DNA of 64,000 bases from assembly GCF_003626575.1 (NCBI RefSeq), contig NZ_RBDY01000007.1:1-64000 (forward strand), written 5' to 3'. Below the pieces are notes generated by a model. The model saw nothing but the letters and a program-made list of their open reading frames with translations. It was not told where the DNA came from and did no database searches. Source of the stretch: Streptomyces radicis. GTDB lineage: Bacteria; Actinomycetota; Actinomycetes; Streptomycetales; Streptomycetaceae. The first letter of the stretch is position 1. Each line of letters starts with the position of its first letter. This document shows, in pieces, positions 1-8,404 of this stretch. Both the position numbers and the translations under genes were made by a program.

Positions 1-1
1 G

Positions 2-202
2 GGCAGCAGGGGTGGCAGGCCCGTCAGCCACGACACCGAGCTCTACAAGGAACGGAACACCGTCGAACGCGCGATCAACAGGATGAAGGCATGGCGGGGC
101 ATCGCAACCCGCTACGACAAGACCCCGGACAGCTACCTCGCCGGCCTCTACCTTCGCGCCTCGATGATCTGGATCAAGGACCTGACACGAGCCACCCCTT
201 GA
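2..202 (+). CDS. IS5-family transposase, C-terminal fragment
   Basis: The reading frame is open from the window edge to TGA at 200-202 and gives the last 66 residues of a DDE transposase of the IS5 type common in Streptomyces. The segment ERNTVERAINRMKAWR holds the final catalytic Glu of the DDE triad with the following Arg/Lys helix, and YLAGLYLRASMIWIKDL is the usual tail. The 5' part lies outside the window, so intactness cannot be judged. The sequence just after the stop, read on the minus strand (GGAGCGTATTTAGTTGTG), could be the terminal inverted repeat; it is followed by CTAG at 221-226, a target type used by IS5 relatives. Confidence 0.8.
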   Translation, partial: GSRGGRPVSHDTELYKERNTVERAINRMKAWRGIATRYDKTPDSYLAGLYLRASMIWIKDLTRATP

Positions 203-221
203 ACACAACTAAATACGCTCC

Positions 222-947
222 CTAGGGGAGTCGGACGCTGAGCTGGTGGCCGAGCTCGTGGAAGCCGAGGGCCGCGGCAACCCGGCGCGATGCCGCGGGT
301 CTGGCGCGCCACTGGGGCAGCAGGCGCGCGGCGCGGGCGTGGGCGACGGCCGCGGCGGCGGCGCGGCGGGCGAGGCCACGGCCGCGCGCGTCGGGGGCGG
401 TCAGCACACACAGGTGGGCGGTCGCGGCGGGCCAGCGAACGTAGCCCGCCGCGGCCACCGCGCGCCCGCCCTCGCGGACGGTGAACGCGGGCGAGATGAT
501 CTCGGCGAGGCCGCTCTCCCCGGCGTCCGCGGGACCGGCCGCCGCCAACAGGGAACGCAACTCATAGTGATCCGGCGGAAGTTGGTCAACGCCCTCGGTC
601 CCGGTGGCGCCCCGATGCCCCCGCGGGGCCTCCTCGGGCGCGTAGGCGAGGGTGGCGGGGCCGAGGACGTCGGTGAAGGGCAGGACCGCCGCGAGGGCCT
701 CGGGGCCGGTGAGCGCGGGGGTGGGCAGGGCGGCCACCGCGCGGCGCAGGGCCGTCGCGTGCGCCTCGGTGGGAACGGTGGCGACGGTCGCGGTGCCGAG
801 GGTGACGATCCCGGCCCAACCGGCGGGCGCGAAGCGCGAATCGGGCGCCGTGACCACGGTGGCCGCGCCCTCGGCAAACCGAACGCGCGCCCCGGCACAT
901 TCCTCCCAGACGGCGGTCGCGCGCCTGGTCAGCGCGTCGGGGCTCAC
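222..947 (-). CDS. GNAT family N-acetyltransferase
   Basis: A 241-residue protein starting at GTG (947). The C-terminal half carries a GNAT fold: FTVREGGRAVAAAGYV is the strand before the acetyl-CoA site, and APDARGRGLARRAAAAAV (about residues 186-203) is motif A, the Q/R-x-x-G-x-G/A pyrophosphate-binding loop. GFHELGHQLSVRLP is the closing strand, also typical. The N-terminal half is Ala-rich and without a domain I recognise. The substrate is unknown. Its TAG stop lies inside the CTAG that borders the IS5 remnant, so the insertion element sits directly at its 3' end. It is transcribed away from the short-chain dehydrogenase gene. Confidence 0.75.
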   Translation of the reverse strand: MSPDALTRRATAVWEECAGARVRFAEGAATVVTAPDSRFAPAGWAGIVTLGTATVATVPTEAHATALRRAVAALPTPALTGPEALAAVLPFTDVLGPATLAYAPEEAPRGHRGATGTEGVDQLPPDHYELRSLLAAAGPADAGESGLAEIISPAFTVREGGRAVAAAGYVRWPAATAHLCVLTAPDARGRGLARRAAAAAVAHARAARLLPQWRARPAASRRVAAALGFHELGHQLSVRLP

Positions 948-968
948 TGGTGACTCACCGACCCATCC

Positions 969-991
969 ACCGGCTCATCCGCCGGTTTTTT
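969..991 (+). terminator. Rho-independent-type hairpin
   Basis: A perfect 6-bp stem ACCGGC/GCCGGT with a 6-nt loop, followed by six T residues (986-991). On the plus strand it would stop transcription coming from the IS5 side before it reaches the dehydrogenase promoter. It lies only 22 bp upstream of the acetyltransferase start on the other strand. Confidence 0.45.
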
Positions 992-1325
992 CACCGGCGA
1001 ATCGATTCTTCCTTGGAGGGCGGCATCCGAATCGGGCGAGATGGGGGTCTTGGAGGGGGAGAGCACGTTTTCACCGTTCGATCGGGGGAGTCCATGAGTC
1101 ACAGCATGAGGAGCGCCGGTCCTGGCACAGTCGGGCCACGCCGGTCGAGCCGTGCCGAAAGCCTGCCATGCCCGCCGCGCACGGGAGTTGAGCGGGGCGC
1201 GGCGGGGGTACCCGGGGGCGCACCGACAGCGAGCGAGAGGGTCGCCATGGCGAGACTCGCGCCGTTCCGCACGGGCCGGTGGACCAGGCCGCCGCCACTG
1301 GTGGCACCGGCGGCCGCGGCCGGGC

Positions 1326-1356
1326 TTGCCATCGAGTCCACTCCAGTTCCTAGGGT
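1326..1356 (+). promoter_or_regulatory. MerR-type promoter with 19-bp spacer
   Basis: The -35 TTGCCA (1326-1331) and -10 TAGGGT (1351-1356) are separated by 19 bp, the over-long spacing typical of MerR-activated promoters. The spacer contains the dyad GAGT-CC-ACTC (1334-1343), the usual place for a MerR dimer. The -10 ends 7 nt before the ATG, which predicts a leaderless transcript. No merR gene is next to it in the window. Confidence 0.65.
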
Positions 1357-1363
1357 CGCCGAC

Positions 1364-2380
1364 ATGACCACCACGACACCGCAGCACCCCATTTCCTCGG
1401 GCTTCGGAGCCCGGAGCACGGCGGACGACGTCCTGCGCGGCATCGACCTGACCGGGCGGCTCGCCCTGGTGACGGGCGGGTACTCGGGCATCGGCCTGGA
1501 GACGACACGCGCGCTCGTCAGGGCAGGCGCCAGGGTCGTCGTGCCCGCCAGGCGGCGCGCCCTCGCGGAGGAGGTCCTGGCCGACCTGGCCGACGAGGTG
1601 GAGATCGACGAGCTCGACCTCGCCGACCTCGACGGCGTCCGGGACTTCGCGGCGCGCTTCCTCGCCACGGGCCGGTCGATCGACATCCTGATCGCCAACG
1701 CCGGGATCATGGCCTGTCCCGAGACCAGGGTCGGCCCTGGCTGGGAGGCCCAGTTCGCGACGAACCACCTCGGGCACCACGCCCTGGTCAATCTGCTCTG
1801 GCCCGCCCTCGCCACCGGCGGCGGCGCCCGCGTGGTGGCCGTGTCCTCCGGCGGCCACGCCCACTCGGGCATCCGCTGGGACGACCCGCACTTCGAGCGC
1901 GGCTACGACAAGTGGGAGGCGTACGGGCAGGCCAAGACGGCGAACATCCTGTTCGCCACGCATCTGGACGCGCTGGGCCGGGACTTCGGGGTGCGGGCGT
2001 TCTCGCTGCACCCGGGCGGGATCCTCACCCCGCTCCAGCGCCACCTCCCCCGAGAGGAGATGGTCGGGTACGGCTGGATCGACGCGGAAGGCAATCCGCT
2101 GAACCCCTCGTTCAAGACCCCGGAGCAGGGCGCCGCGACCCAGGTCTGGGCCGCGACGTCCCCTCAGCTGGACGGCCTCGGCGGGGTCTACTGCGAGGAC
2201 TGCGACATCGCCCGCCCCACCGATCCCTCCGACCCCTGGACCGGGGTCCACGAGCACGCCACGGGCGCCGAGCGGGCGGCGCGGCTGTGGGCGCTCTCGG
2301 CCGAGCTGACCGGGGTGGACGCGTTCGCCTCCGACGCCTCCGCGGGCGGCGCGGTCACGGCAGCGGGGGAAGGCCGGTGA
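1364..2380 (+). CDS. Short-chain dehydrogenase/reductase (SDR)
   Basis: A 338-residue NAD(P)-dependent oxidoreductase of the Rossmann-fold SDR family. The cofactor loop is TGGYSGIGLE (near residue 40), the strand motif is NAGIM, and the catalytic residues are Ser of AVSSGG and YGQAK (Tyr-x-x-x-Lys). It has the longer C-terminal half seen in retinol-dehydrogenase/WW-oxidoreductase-like SDRs that act on hydrophobic carbonyls. ATG 1364 is chosen because the promoter -10 is 7 nt upstream, consistent with leaderless translation; a longer upstream frame would place the promoter inside the gene. It overlaps the 3' end of the convergent SMP-30 gene by 26 bp. The substrate is unknown; the MerR-type promoter suggests induction by a small toxic molecule. 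Confidence 0.85.
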   Translation: MTTTTPQHPISSGFGARSTADDVLRGIDLTGRLALVTGGYSGIGLETTRALVRAGARVVVPARRRALAEEVLADLADEVEIDELDLADLDGVRDFAARFLATGRSIDILIANAGIMACPETRVGPGWEAQFATNHLGHHALVNLLWPALATGGGARVVAVSSGGHAHSGIRWDDPHFERGYDKWEAYGQAKTANILFATHLDALGRDFGVRAFSLHPGGILTPLQRHLPREEMVGYGWIDAEGNPLNPSFKTPEQGAATQVWAATSPQLDGLGGVYCEDCDIARPTDPSDPWTGVHEHATGAERAARLWALSAELTGVDAFASDASAGGAVTAAGEGR

Positions 2381-3263
2381 CGCTCATGACCAGGGAGTAG
2401 ACGGAGGTGGTGGCGGCGATGAAGAGGCGGTTGCGGCGGGGGCCGCCGAAGCGGATGTTCGCGACGACCTCGGGCACCTTGACGCGGCCGAGCAGGGTGC
2501 CGTCGGGGTCGTAGCAGTGGACGCCGCCGTCCATCGCCGCGGCCCACAGGCGACCGGCGTCGTCGAAGCGGATGTTGTCGAAGCTCCCCAGGGCGCAGGC
2601 CACGAAGACCTCGCCACCGGTCAACGTGCCGTTCTCGTGTACGTCGAAGGCGCGGATGTGGTTCGCGCGGCTGTCGGAGACGTAGAGCCGTCGGCCTTCG
2701 GCGGAGAAGACCAGCCCGTTGGGTCCCTCGAAGCCGTCGGCCACGAGCCGGACCTCGCCGTCGGCCGGGTCGACGCGGTAGACGTTGCACGCGCCGATCT
2801 CGCTCTCGGCGCGGTGCCCCTCGTAGTCGGAGACGATGCCGAAGTCCGGGTCGGAGAACCACACGGCGCCGTCGGCGGCGACGGCGGCATCGTTGGGGCT
2901 GTTGAGCCGCTTGCCCTGGTAGCGGTCGGCGAGGACCGTGACCGACCCGTCGTGCTCGGTGCGCGTGACGCGGCGGTTGCCCTGCTCACAGGTGATGAGG
3001 CGGCCCTCGCGGTCGAGGGTGTTGCCGTTGGGGTGGCCAGCGGGCGAGCGGAAGACGCCGACCGCGCCCGTCGTCTCGTCCCAGCGCAGCAGCCGGTCGT
3101 TGGGGATGTCGCTCCACAGCAGATAGCGCCCCGCCGGGACGTACAGCGGCCCCTCCACCCAGCGGCACCCTTCGTACAGCGTCTCGAGACGCCGGTCGCC
3201 GAGGTCGCACCGCCCCGTGCGGAACCGCTCGTCGAACACCTCGTACACGCCGCCCTCGCCCAT
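2355..3263 (-). CDS. SMP-30/gluconolactonase-like lactonase
   Basis: A 302-residue six-bladed beta-propeller of the SMP-30/gluconolaconase/LRE family, predicted to be a cytoplasmic metal-dependent lactonase for sugar lactones. Visible family motifs are WVEGPLY (first metal-ligand Glu), GHPNGNTLD, RLNSPNDAAV (Asn-Asp metal ligands) and GPNGLVFS followed by YVSDSR (active-site Asp). ATG 3263 follows an AGGAG ribosome site by 7 nt; an upstream extension of 24 residues is Arg-rich and unlikely. It is convergent with the SDR gene. An SDR/lactonase pair would fit oxidation of a sugar or lactol followed by lactone opening, but they are not in one operon. Confidence 0.85.
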   Translation of the reverse strand: MGEGGVYEVFDERFRTGRCDLGDRRLETLYEGCRWVEGPLYVPAGRYLLWSDIPNDRLLRWDETTGAVGVFRSPAGHPNGNTLDREGRLITCEQGNRRVTRTEHDGSVTVLADRYQGKRLNSPNDAAVAADGAVWFSDPDFGIVSDYEGHRAESEIGACNVYRVDPADGEVRLVADGFEGPNGLVFSAEGRRLYVSDSRANHIRAFDVHENGTLTGGEVFVACALGSFDNIRFDDAGRLWAAAMDGGVHCYDPDGTLLGRVKVPEVVANIRFGGPRRNRLFIAATTSVYSLVMSVTGLPPLP

Positions 3264-3395
3264 CGCCCCGCTCCTCTCCGAGCGCGCCCTCGCGCGCCCG
3301 CCGACACACTCCCGCCGACCGGTCACCGAGTGCACAACGGGAACGCGCCCCGGTCAAGCGCCGCGCGCCTCCCTCGTGAGCCGTGAACCGCCGTG

Positions 3396-3830
3396 TTACC
3401 CCGCGACGTTGCGCGCCACGCCCCACACCACCGCGACCGCGAGCAGCGCGGCCGTGGGCAGCCGGGCGAAGCGCGGCCGGTAGCGGCGCCCGCGCAGCCC
3501 CTCCACCAGCCAGCGCCCGCCGAGCCAGCCGAACAGCGGGACGCCCACGAGCAGCAGCACGGGGTTGTCAGCCCAGGCGGCGGCCAGGTCGCCGTGCAGC
3601 AGGTCGTAGCACATGCGGGTGGCGCCGCACGACGGGCAGTCGAGGCCCGTGGCCCAGTTGAACGGGCAGCGCGGCAGCAGCGTCCCGCCGCCGTGCGGGT
3701 CGGCCCCCCACAGATACGCGGCCCCGGCCAGACCGGCCGCGAGCGTGGCCAGCGGCGGCGTGGCCGGGTGGGAGAGCCAGCCAGGCCGCCCGCGGAACGC
3801 CCTCGACGCCGCCCGTCCCGTCGTCCCCAT
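3396..3830 (-). CDS. DUF2752 membrane protein
   Basis: A 144-residue membrane protein. The DUF2752 signature CPSCGATR is at residues 65-72, placed between hydrophobic segments at about 26-43, 88-105 and 124-140. The function of the family is not established. It is preceded after 7 bp by the TM2-domain gene on the same strand, and its ribosome site (AGGAG) overlaps the TM2 stop codon, so the two are co-translated. This TM2-DUF2752 pairing is common in actinomycetes. Confidence 0.8.
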   Translation of the reverse strand: MGTTGRAASRAFRGRPGWLSHPATPPLATLAAGLAGAAYLWGADPHGGGTLLPRCPFNWATGLDCPSCGATRMCYDLLHGDLAAAWADNPVLLLVGVPLFGWLGGRWLVEGLRGRRYRPRFARLPTAALLAVAVVWGVARNVAG

Positions 3831-3837
3831 CGGCCCG

Positions 3838-4236
3838 TCAGCTCCTCAGCACGCGGCCCGCGGCGTCCGTGCGGTCGTCCTTGACCAGGAAGAGGATGCC
3901 GTCGATGAACGCCCAGAGCCCGCAGCCGCCCAGGGTGAGCAGCTGGGCGATCGCCATGCCGATGTGCCCGGTGTACCAGCGGCCCGCGCCGAACACTCCG
4001 AGGAGGAGCTGGAACAGCGCCGCGACGACCTTGGACTTCTCCGAGTAGATCCGCCCGAACCGGTCGTAGCCGAACGGCGCGGCCGGGTCGTACCCGTAGC
4101 CGGGGCCGCCGTAGTGTCCCGGCGGCGGGTAGTGGTCCGGCGGCGGGCCGTAGGGACCCGGCGATGGGTAGCCGCCGGGCCTGGCCCCGGGCTGGCCGCC
4201 CGGGGGCGGCGGGGCGAAGGGATCGTGATCTGACAT
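3838..4236 (-). CDS. TM2 domain-containing membrane protein
   Basis: A 132-residue protein with a Pro/Gly/Tyr-rich cytoplasmic N-terminus (residues 6-50) followed by a TM2 domain: two membrane helices at about 70-84 and 92-117 around the polar turn GAGRWYTG and the closing DGILFLVKDD. The role of TM2 proteins in bacteria is unclear. ATG 4236 is the first start that keeps the whole Pro-rich tail. It is translationally coupled to the downstream DUF2752 gene. Confidence 0.85.
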   Translation of the reverse strand: MSDHDPFAPPPPGGQPGARPGGYPSPGPYGPPPDHYPPPGHYGGPGYGYDPAAPFGYDRFGRIYSEKSKVVAALFQLLLGVFGAGRWYTGHIGMAIAQLLTLGGCGLWAFIDGILFLVKDDRTDAAGRVLRS

Positions 4237-4301
4237 GTCCCCCCCTGGGGAGATGAGCGGTGCGGAACGGTCGTCCGGCCGACCCCGCCATACTGCCAAA
4301 G

Positions 4302-4379
4302 AACCGGCCCGAGGAACCGGCCCGAGGAACCGGCCCGCAGAACCCGCCCGAGGAACCGGCCCGCAGAACCCGCCCGCAG
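4302..4379. repeat. 13-bp tandem repeat, six units
   Basis: Six head-to-tail copies of AACCGGCCCGAGG or close variants (AACCCGCCCGAGG, AACCGGCCCGCAG) start at 4302, 4315, 4328, 4341, 4354 and 4367. The array fills the gap between the 3' end of the APH-type kinase gene and the start of the TM2 gene. Copy number is likely variable between strains. Confidence 0.9.
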
Positions 4380-4385
4380 AAACGG

Positions 4386-5189
4386 TCAGTCCAGCAGCGC
4401 CCCGGTCCACGCCGCGGCCCGCCGCTCCGCGTGCTCCGCGTCGCCGCGCCACACGACGCCGTGCCCCTCGCGCCACAGGGTGGCCCAGGGCTCGCGCCCC
4501 TGTTCGCGCCCGGCGCGCAGGAAGTCGTGCATGGCGCGCGAGCGGGCGGCGATCAACGGCACGAGCGCCCGGCGTTCGGCCTCCCCCGCCAGGCCGTAGG
4601 CGTCGACGAAACGGCGCAGGCGGGCCGCCTCCGCGCCCTCCTCGCGCCCGAGCCCCGGCACGCCGGTGAGGGGCACGAACCCCCGGGCGGCATAGGCCAG
4701 ATCCCACAGGCGCGTGCCGGGCCCCACCATGTCCCAGTCGATGAACGTCCAGGCGTCGGTGGCCTCGTCGAGCACCAGGTTCCAGGGGGCGAGGTCGTGG
4801 TGGACGATCAGCTCCGGCTCGCCCGGCGCGGGCATCAGCACCTGCCAGCGCGCGTCGGGCGGCGGGGTGAACGCGGCCATCGCGTCGTGGAACTCCCGGA
4901 TCAGCCGGGCCACATGGACCAGCCGGTCCTCCGGGTCGAGCAGCGCGAAGCGCTCGGGCCACACGGTGGCCCCTGGGGCGAACGTCAGCACCTCGCGGCC
5001 GCGTTCGTCCAGGCCGAGCGCGCGGGGCGCGGCCCGGTAGCCCACCGCGCGCAGGTGGTCGAGCACCGCGTGCACCGCGGGCGTCCAGGGTCCCGCGGGC
5101 CGGCGCACGGTGTCGCCGACCCGCACCACCCCGGCGCTGGCGTTGCCGCCGGTCAGCGGCTGTTCGTCGGGTACGTGTCGTTCGGGCAC
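4386..5189 (-). CDS. Aminoglycoside phosphotransferase (APH)-family kinase
   Basis: A 267-residue small-molecule kinase of the APH/choline kinase fold. The catalytic loop is HDLAPWN (131-137, the H-x-D-x-x-x-x-N pattern) and the metal-binding segment is IDWD (150-153, equivalent to DFG). The start is GTG 5189, 20 bp downstream of the second sugar permease stop, so it is probably the last gene of the sugar ABC operon. That context suggests phosphorylation of an imported sugar or aminocyclitol rather than drug resistance, but nothing in the sequence fixes the substrate. Confidence 0.8.
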   Translation of the reverse strand: MPERHVPDEQPLTGGNASAGVVRVGDTVRRPAGPWTPAVHAVLDHLRAVGYRAAPRALGLDERGREVLTFAPGATVWPERFALLDPEDRLVHVARLIREFHDAMAAFTPPPDARWQVLMPAPGEPELIVHHDLAPWNLVLDEATDAWTFIDWDMVGPGTRLWDLAYAARGFVPLTGVPGLGREEGAEAARLRRFVDAYGLAGEAERRALVPLIAARSRAMHDFLRAGREQGREPWATLWREGHGVVWRGDAEHAERRAAAWTGALLD

Positions 5190-5209
5190 CCCCGCATTGT
5201 GCCCGCGCG

Positions 5210-6094
5210 TCACTTGATGCCGCCCTCCGCAAGGCCCGCGCGCCAGCGGCGTTGGAGCGGGATGAACAGCAGGATCAGCGGAATGGTCGCCACCGCGGAG
5301 CCCACCACGACCAGGCGTGTGTAGTCGGGGTTCTGGCTGACGGCTGAGCTCCAGGTGAACAGGCCCTGCCCGATGGTGAAGAGGTCGTTGTCGGTGACCA
5401 TCACGAGCGGCAGGAAGAAGTTGTTCCAGATCGCGATGAACTGGAAGAGGAAGATCGTCAGCGCCCCTGGCCCCATCATCCGCAGGCCCACGGAGAAGAA
5501 CGTGCGGATCTCCCCCGCACCGTCGATGCGCGCCGCCTCCAGCATCTCGCCGGGTATCGCGCCCGACGCGTACGCGCGCGCCAGGTAGACGCCGAAGGGG
5601 TTGACCATGACCGGGATCAGCACCGACCAGAAGGTGTCGGTCATCCGGATCTCCGACATCATCAGGTAGAGCGGCACCACGATCGCGGTGTGCGGGACGA
5701 GGACGCCCGCGATCACCAGCGCGTACCACTTCTCCCGCCCGCGGAAGGCGAACTTGTCGAACGCGTACCCCGCCGCCACCGAGAGCAGCGTCGCCACGGC
5801 CGCGCCCACGACGGCGTACAGCGCGGTGTTGAGGATCCAGCGCGCGAACCGCCCTTCGTCCTGCGCGAAGAGGTCGCGGACGTTGTCCGGGACGTGGAAG
5901 CCGGCGGAGGGCGAGAAGCCGTTGCTGCCGTACAGCTCGGGCAGGGTCTTGGTGACGCCGAAGACCATCCAGACCAGCGGCATCAGCGTGTAGAGCGCGG
6001 CGATGGCGCACAGGGTGGTCGCGGTGGCGCGGCCCAGCCACCAGTGCCGCTGTCGCTCGTTCGTCCGGGGCTCGTTCGTCCGGGGCTCGTTCAT
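5210..6094 (-). CDS. Carbohydrate ABC transporter permease (MalG type)
   Basis: A 294-residue inner-membrane permease of the CUT1 sugar importers, with six predicted membrane segments. The EAA loop that docks the ATPase is visible as EAARIDGAGEIRTFFSVGLR (Glu-Ala-Ala...Gly). The N-terminus carries a short repeat, NEPRTNEPRTNERQ, encoded by an 18-bp duplication. Start ATG 6094 overlaps the stop of the preceding permease as ATGA, so they are translationally coupled. No ATPase gene is in the cluster; CUT1 systems of streptomycetes often share the general ATPase MsiK. This gene is intact, although the two genes ahead of it are frameshifted. Confidence 0.9.
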   Translation of the reverse strand: MNEPRTNEPRTNERQRHWWLGRATATTLCAIAALYTLMPLVWMVFGVTKTLPELYGSNGFSPSAGFHVPDNVRDLFAQDEGRFARWILNTALYAVVGAAVATLLSVAAGYAFDKFAFRGREKWYALVIAGVLVPHTAIVVPLYLMMSEIRMTDTFWSVLIPVMVNPFGVYLARAYASGAIPGEMLEAARIDGAGEIRTFFSVGLRMMGPGALTIFLFQFIAIWNNFFLPLVMVTDNDLFTIGQGLFTWSSAVSQNPDYTRLVVVGSAVATIPLILLFIPLQRRWRAGLAEGGIK

Positions 6095-6992
6095 CGCAGG
6101 GTCCTCCGGTTGGCGAGCTTGGTGACGACGAAGGAGAGGGCACCGGCGAGCACGGCGATCAGCACGGAGACGGTGGCGGCGTAGTGGTAGTCGTTGGCGT
6201 TGAACGCGGCCTGGTAGGCGTGCATGTTGGGCGTCCACGTGTTGGTGACCGAGCTGAGCCCCGGCGCCTGGACGATCGTCGTCTCGGTGAACAGCTGGAG
6301 CGAGCCGATGATGGTGAAGAGCGCGGCCACGAAGACCGCCGCGCGCACCTGCGGCAGCTTGACGTCGAGCGCGGTGCGCACCTCGCCCGCGCCGTCGATG
6401 CGCGCGGCCTCGACCGTGGAGCGCGGCACGGCCTGGAGGGCGACGTAGATGAGCACGATGTTGAAGCCGAGCGACTGCCACAGCGCGATGTTGACGAGCG
6501 AGAGCATCACCGCGTCGCCGTTGAGGAAGTCCACGTCGACGCCGAGCCCGTCGAGGAAGTCGATCACCGGGCTCAGGCCCGGGGTGTAGAGGTAGCGATC
6601 GCCGCGATCAGCCCCGGCACGATGTGCGGCAGGAACAGCACGGTGGAGAAGAAGCGGCGCGCCACGGTCAGGGCGCTGTCGAGCAGCAGGGCGAGCGCGG
6701 CGGAGAGCGCGACGAGCAGCGGGACGTGGATGAGCCCGTAGACCAGCACGCGCCCCGTGCCCTGGAGGAACACCTCGTCGGTGAGGGCGCGTCGGTAGTT
6801 GCCGAACCCGGCGAAGACCTTGCGCGGACCCTCCCAGCCGATGCCGTCGAAGCTGTCGCGGAAGAGGCTGAGGCCGACGGCGTGGAGCATCGGCGCCAGG
6901 TAGGTGAAGAAGAAGAGCAGGAAGAACGGTCCGAGCAGCAGCAGTACGCCGTTGCGGCGTTCGCGGGCCCTGGCCGTGGTGAGCGATGCCAT
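6091..6992 (-). pseudogene. Carbohydrate ABC transporter permease (MalF type), frameshifted
   Basis: The first permease of the sugar importer, split in two frames. The N-terminal part starts at ATG 6992 (MASLTTARARERRNG) with membrane segments up to FLPHIVPGLIAAIA, then runs out of frame and stops at 6573. The C-terminal part continues in another frame from YLYTPGLSPVIDFLDG, with the EAA loop EAARIDGAGEVRT, to the stop at 6091. The break is at about 6590-6600: family members have a Trp-containing segment between the AAI and YLYTPG motifs, so about 1 or 7 bases are missing. It may be true decay or a sequencing error. Confidence 0.8.
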
Positions 6993-7033
6993 GGGGGTGT
7001 TCCGTCCGTGGGGAGGGGTGGGGGGCGGCCCCG

Positions 7034-8334
7034 TCAGTCGACGACCTCGAAGCCGCGCTGCCGCATGAGCTCGACGGTGACGTCCTGCCAGCGGCGCAGC
7101 GCCTCCTGGAGGCCGCCCGGGGTACCGGCGAGCGCGGCGGTCTCGTCGTTGAGCCGGTTGAACCCCTCGGCCATCGACGGGCCCCACTCCCACGAGGGGT
7201 CCACGGTCGCGGCGGCTTCCGAGGCGACCCGGGGCAGGTCCATGCCCCGCACGAACGTGTTGGCCCGCTCGGTCTCCTCGCCCCACACCTCGGTCAGGGT
7301 CGTGTTGGCGGGGAACGCGGTGGAGGCGGGGGCCGCGGCGGCGATCGCGTCGGGCGAGGTGGAGACCCAGCGGGCGAACTCCATGGCGGCGTCGGGGTGC
7401 GGCGCGCCCTCGGGCAGCGCCATGGTGGAGCCGCCGTAGTTCCCCGCGGCGGGCTCGTCCCACGCGGGAACGGGCGCGACGCCCCAACGGCCCGCGAGCT
7501 CGGGCACGAAGCGGGAGATGTTGGCGGCCGACCAGAGGGCGCCGATGAGGGTGAGGGAACATCCCTGCTGAAGGTCGGTGACATGGCTCTCGGAGTAGAG
7601 CGGCTCGTCGACGACCAGGCCCTCGGTGATCAGCCCGTCCCAGTAGCGGGCCATGGCGAGGCTGGGCTCGTCCGCGGTGTCGACGCGCCACGTGCCGGTG
7701 GAGGTGTCGAACCAGTCGGCGCCCGCCTGCCACGCGAGCCCGGCGACCAGGCCCGCGTCGTTGGCCTGGATCGTGGAGAGGCTGACGCCGGGGCGCTCAG
7801 CGCGCACACGCTCGGCGAGGTCGCGGAACTCCTCCCAGGTGCCGGGGGGTTCGAGGCCGTACTCCTCGAACAGGTCGGCGCGGTAGAAGAGCGCCTGGGG
7901 CGCGATGTCCTTGGGCAGCGAGTAGACCTCGCCGCCCAGCTCGACCTGGCTCCAGGCCCACTCCGGGTACTGGTCCTCGATCTCCGCGACGCCGAAGTCC
8001 GTGATGGCTGAACGACGTTCTGGGTGACGAACGTCGGCAGCTGCGGGTACTCCACGGTCACCACATCGGGGGCCTTGCCCGCGCGCACGGCGTTGAACAA
8101 CTTCGAGTAGCCGCCCGATGTCCCCGCGGGTATCAGCTCGAACTCGACCCGGATGTCGTCGTGTGTGGCGTTGAACCGGCTCACCATCTCCTGCGCGCCC
8201 GAGGCCCAGGACCAGTAGGTGATGACGGTCGGCCCCTCGCCCGCGCCGCCCCCGAGCGAGCACGAGGCGAGCAGCGCGACCGCCGTCCCTGAGGCGAACA
8301 GGCGTTGCATGGCGCGGATTCTGCGGTGCGACAC
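7034..8334 (-). pseudogene. Sugar ABC transporter substrate-binding lipoprotein, frameshifted
   Basis: An extracytoplasmic solute-binding protein (family 1, MalE-like). It starts at GTG 8334, 8 nt after AAGGAG; the signal peptide ends in the lipobox LLASC (Cys25), so the mature protein is lipid-anchored. The N-terminal frame reads to TFVTQNVVQ and then goes out of frame at about 8006; the correct continuation ITDFGVAEIEDQYPEW is in the next frame and runs to the stop at 7034. The length, 1301 bp, is not a multiple of 3; one missing base in CAG-CC-ATC would restore a 433-residue protein. It is the first gene of the operon, divergent from the DeoR-LacI repressor. Confidence 0.8.
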
Positions 8335-8404
8335 GGATGCGGCTCCTTGTGGTGACGGATGTCACAGCACCCTGGAGGACGGGTCTGCACCAGTCAAGAG
8401 AAAA

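Larger units (their letters stand above)
948..1363. other. 416-bp intergenic region
   Basis: This lies between the divergently transcribed acetyltransferase and short-chain dehydrogenase. It holds a terminator-like hairpin near the left end and a MerR-type promoter at the right end (listed separately). An upstream in-frame extension of the dehydrogenase is open here, but it is Arg/Pro-rich and ignored because the promoter lies inside it. I see no other gene. Confidence 0.6.

Noticed and set aside
246..953. A 235-codon open frame on the plus strand over the acetyltransferase
   Set aside because: It is antisense to a gene with a clear GNAT motif and has a Gly/Arg-rich composition without domains.
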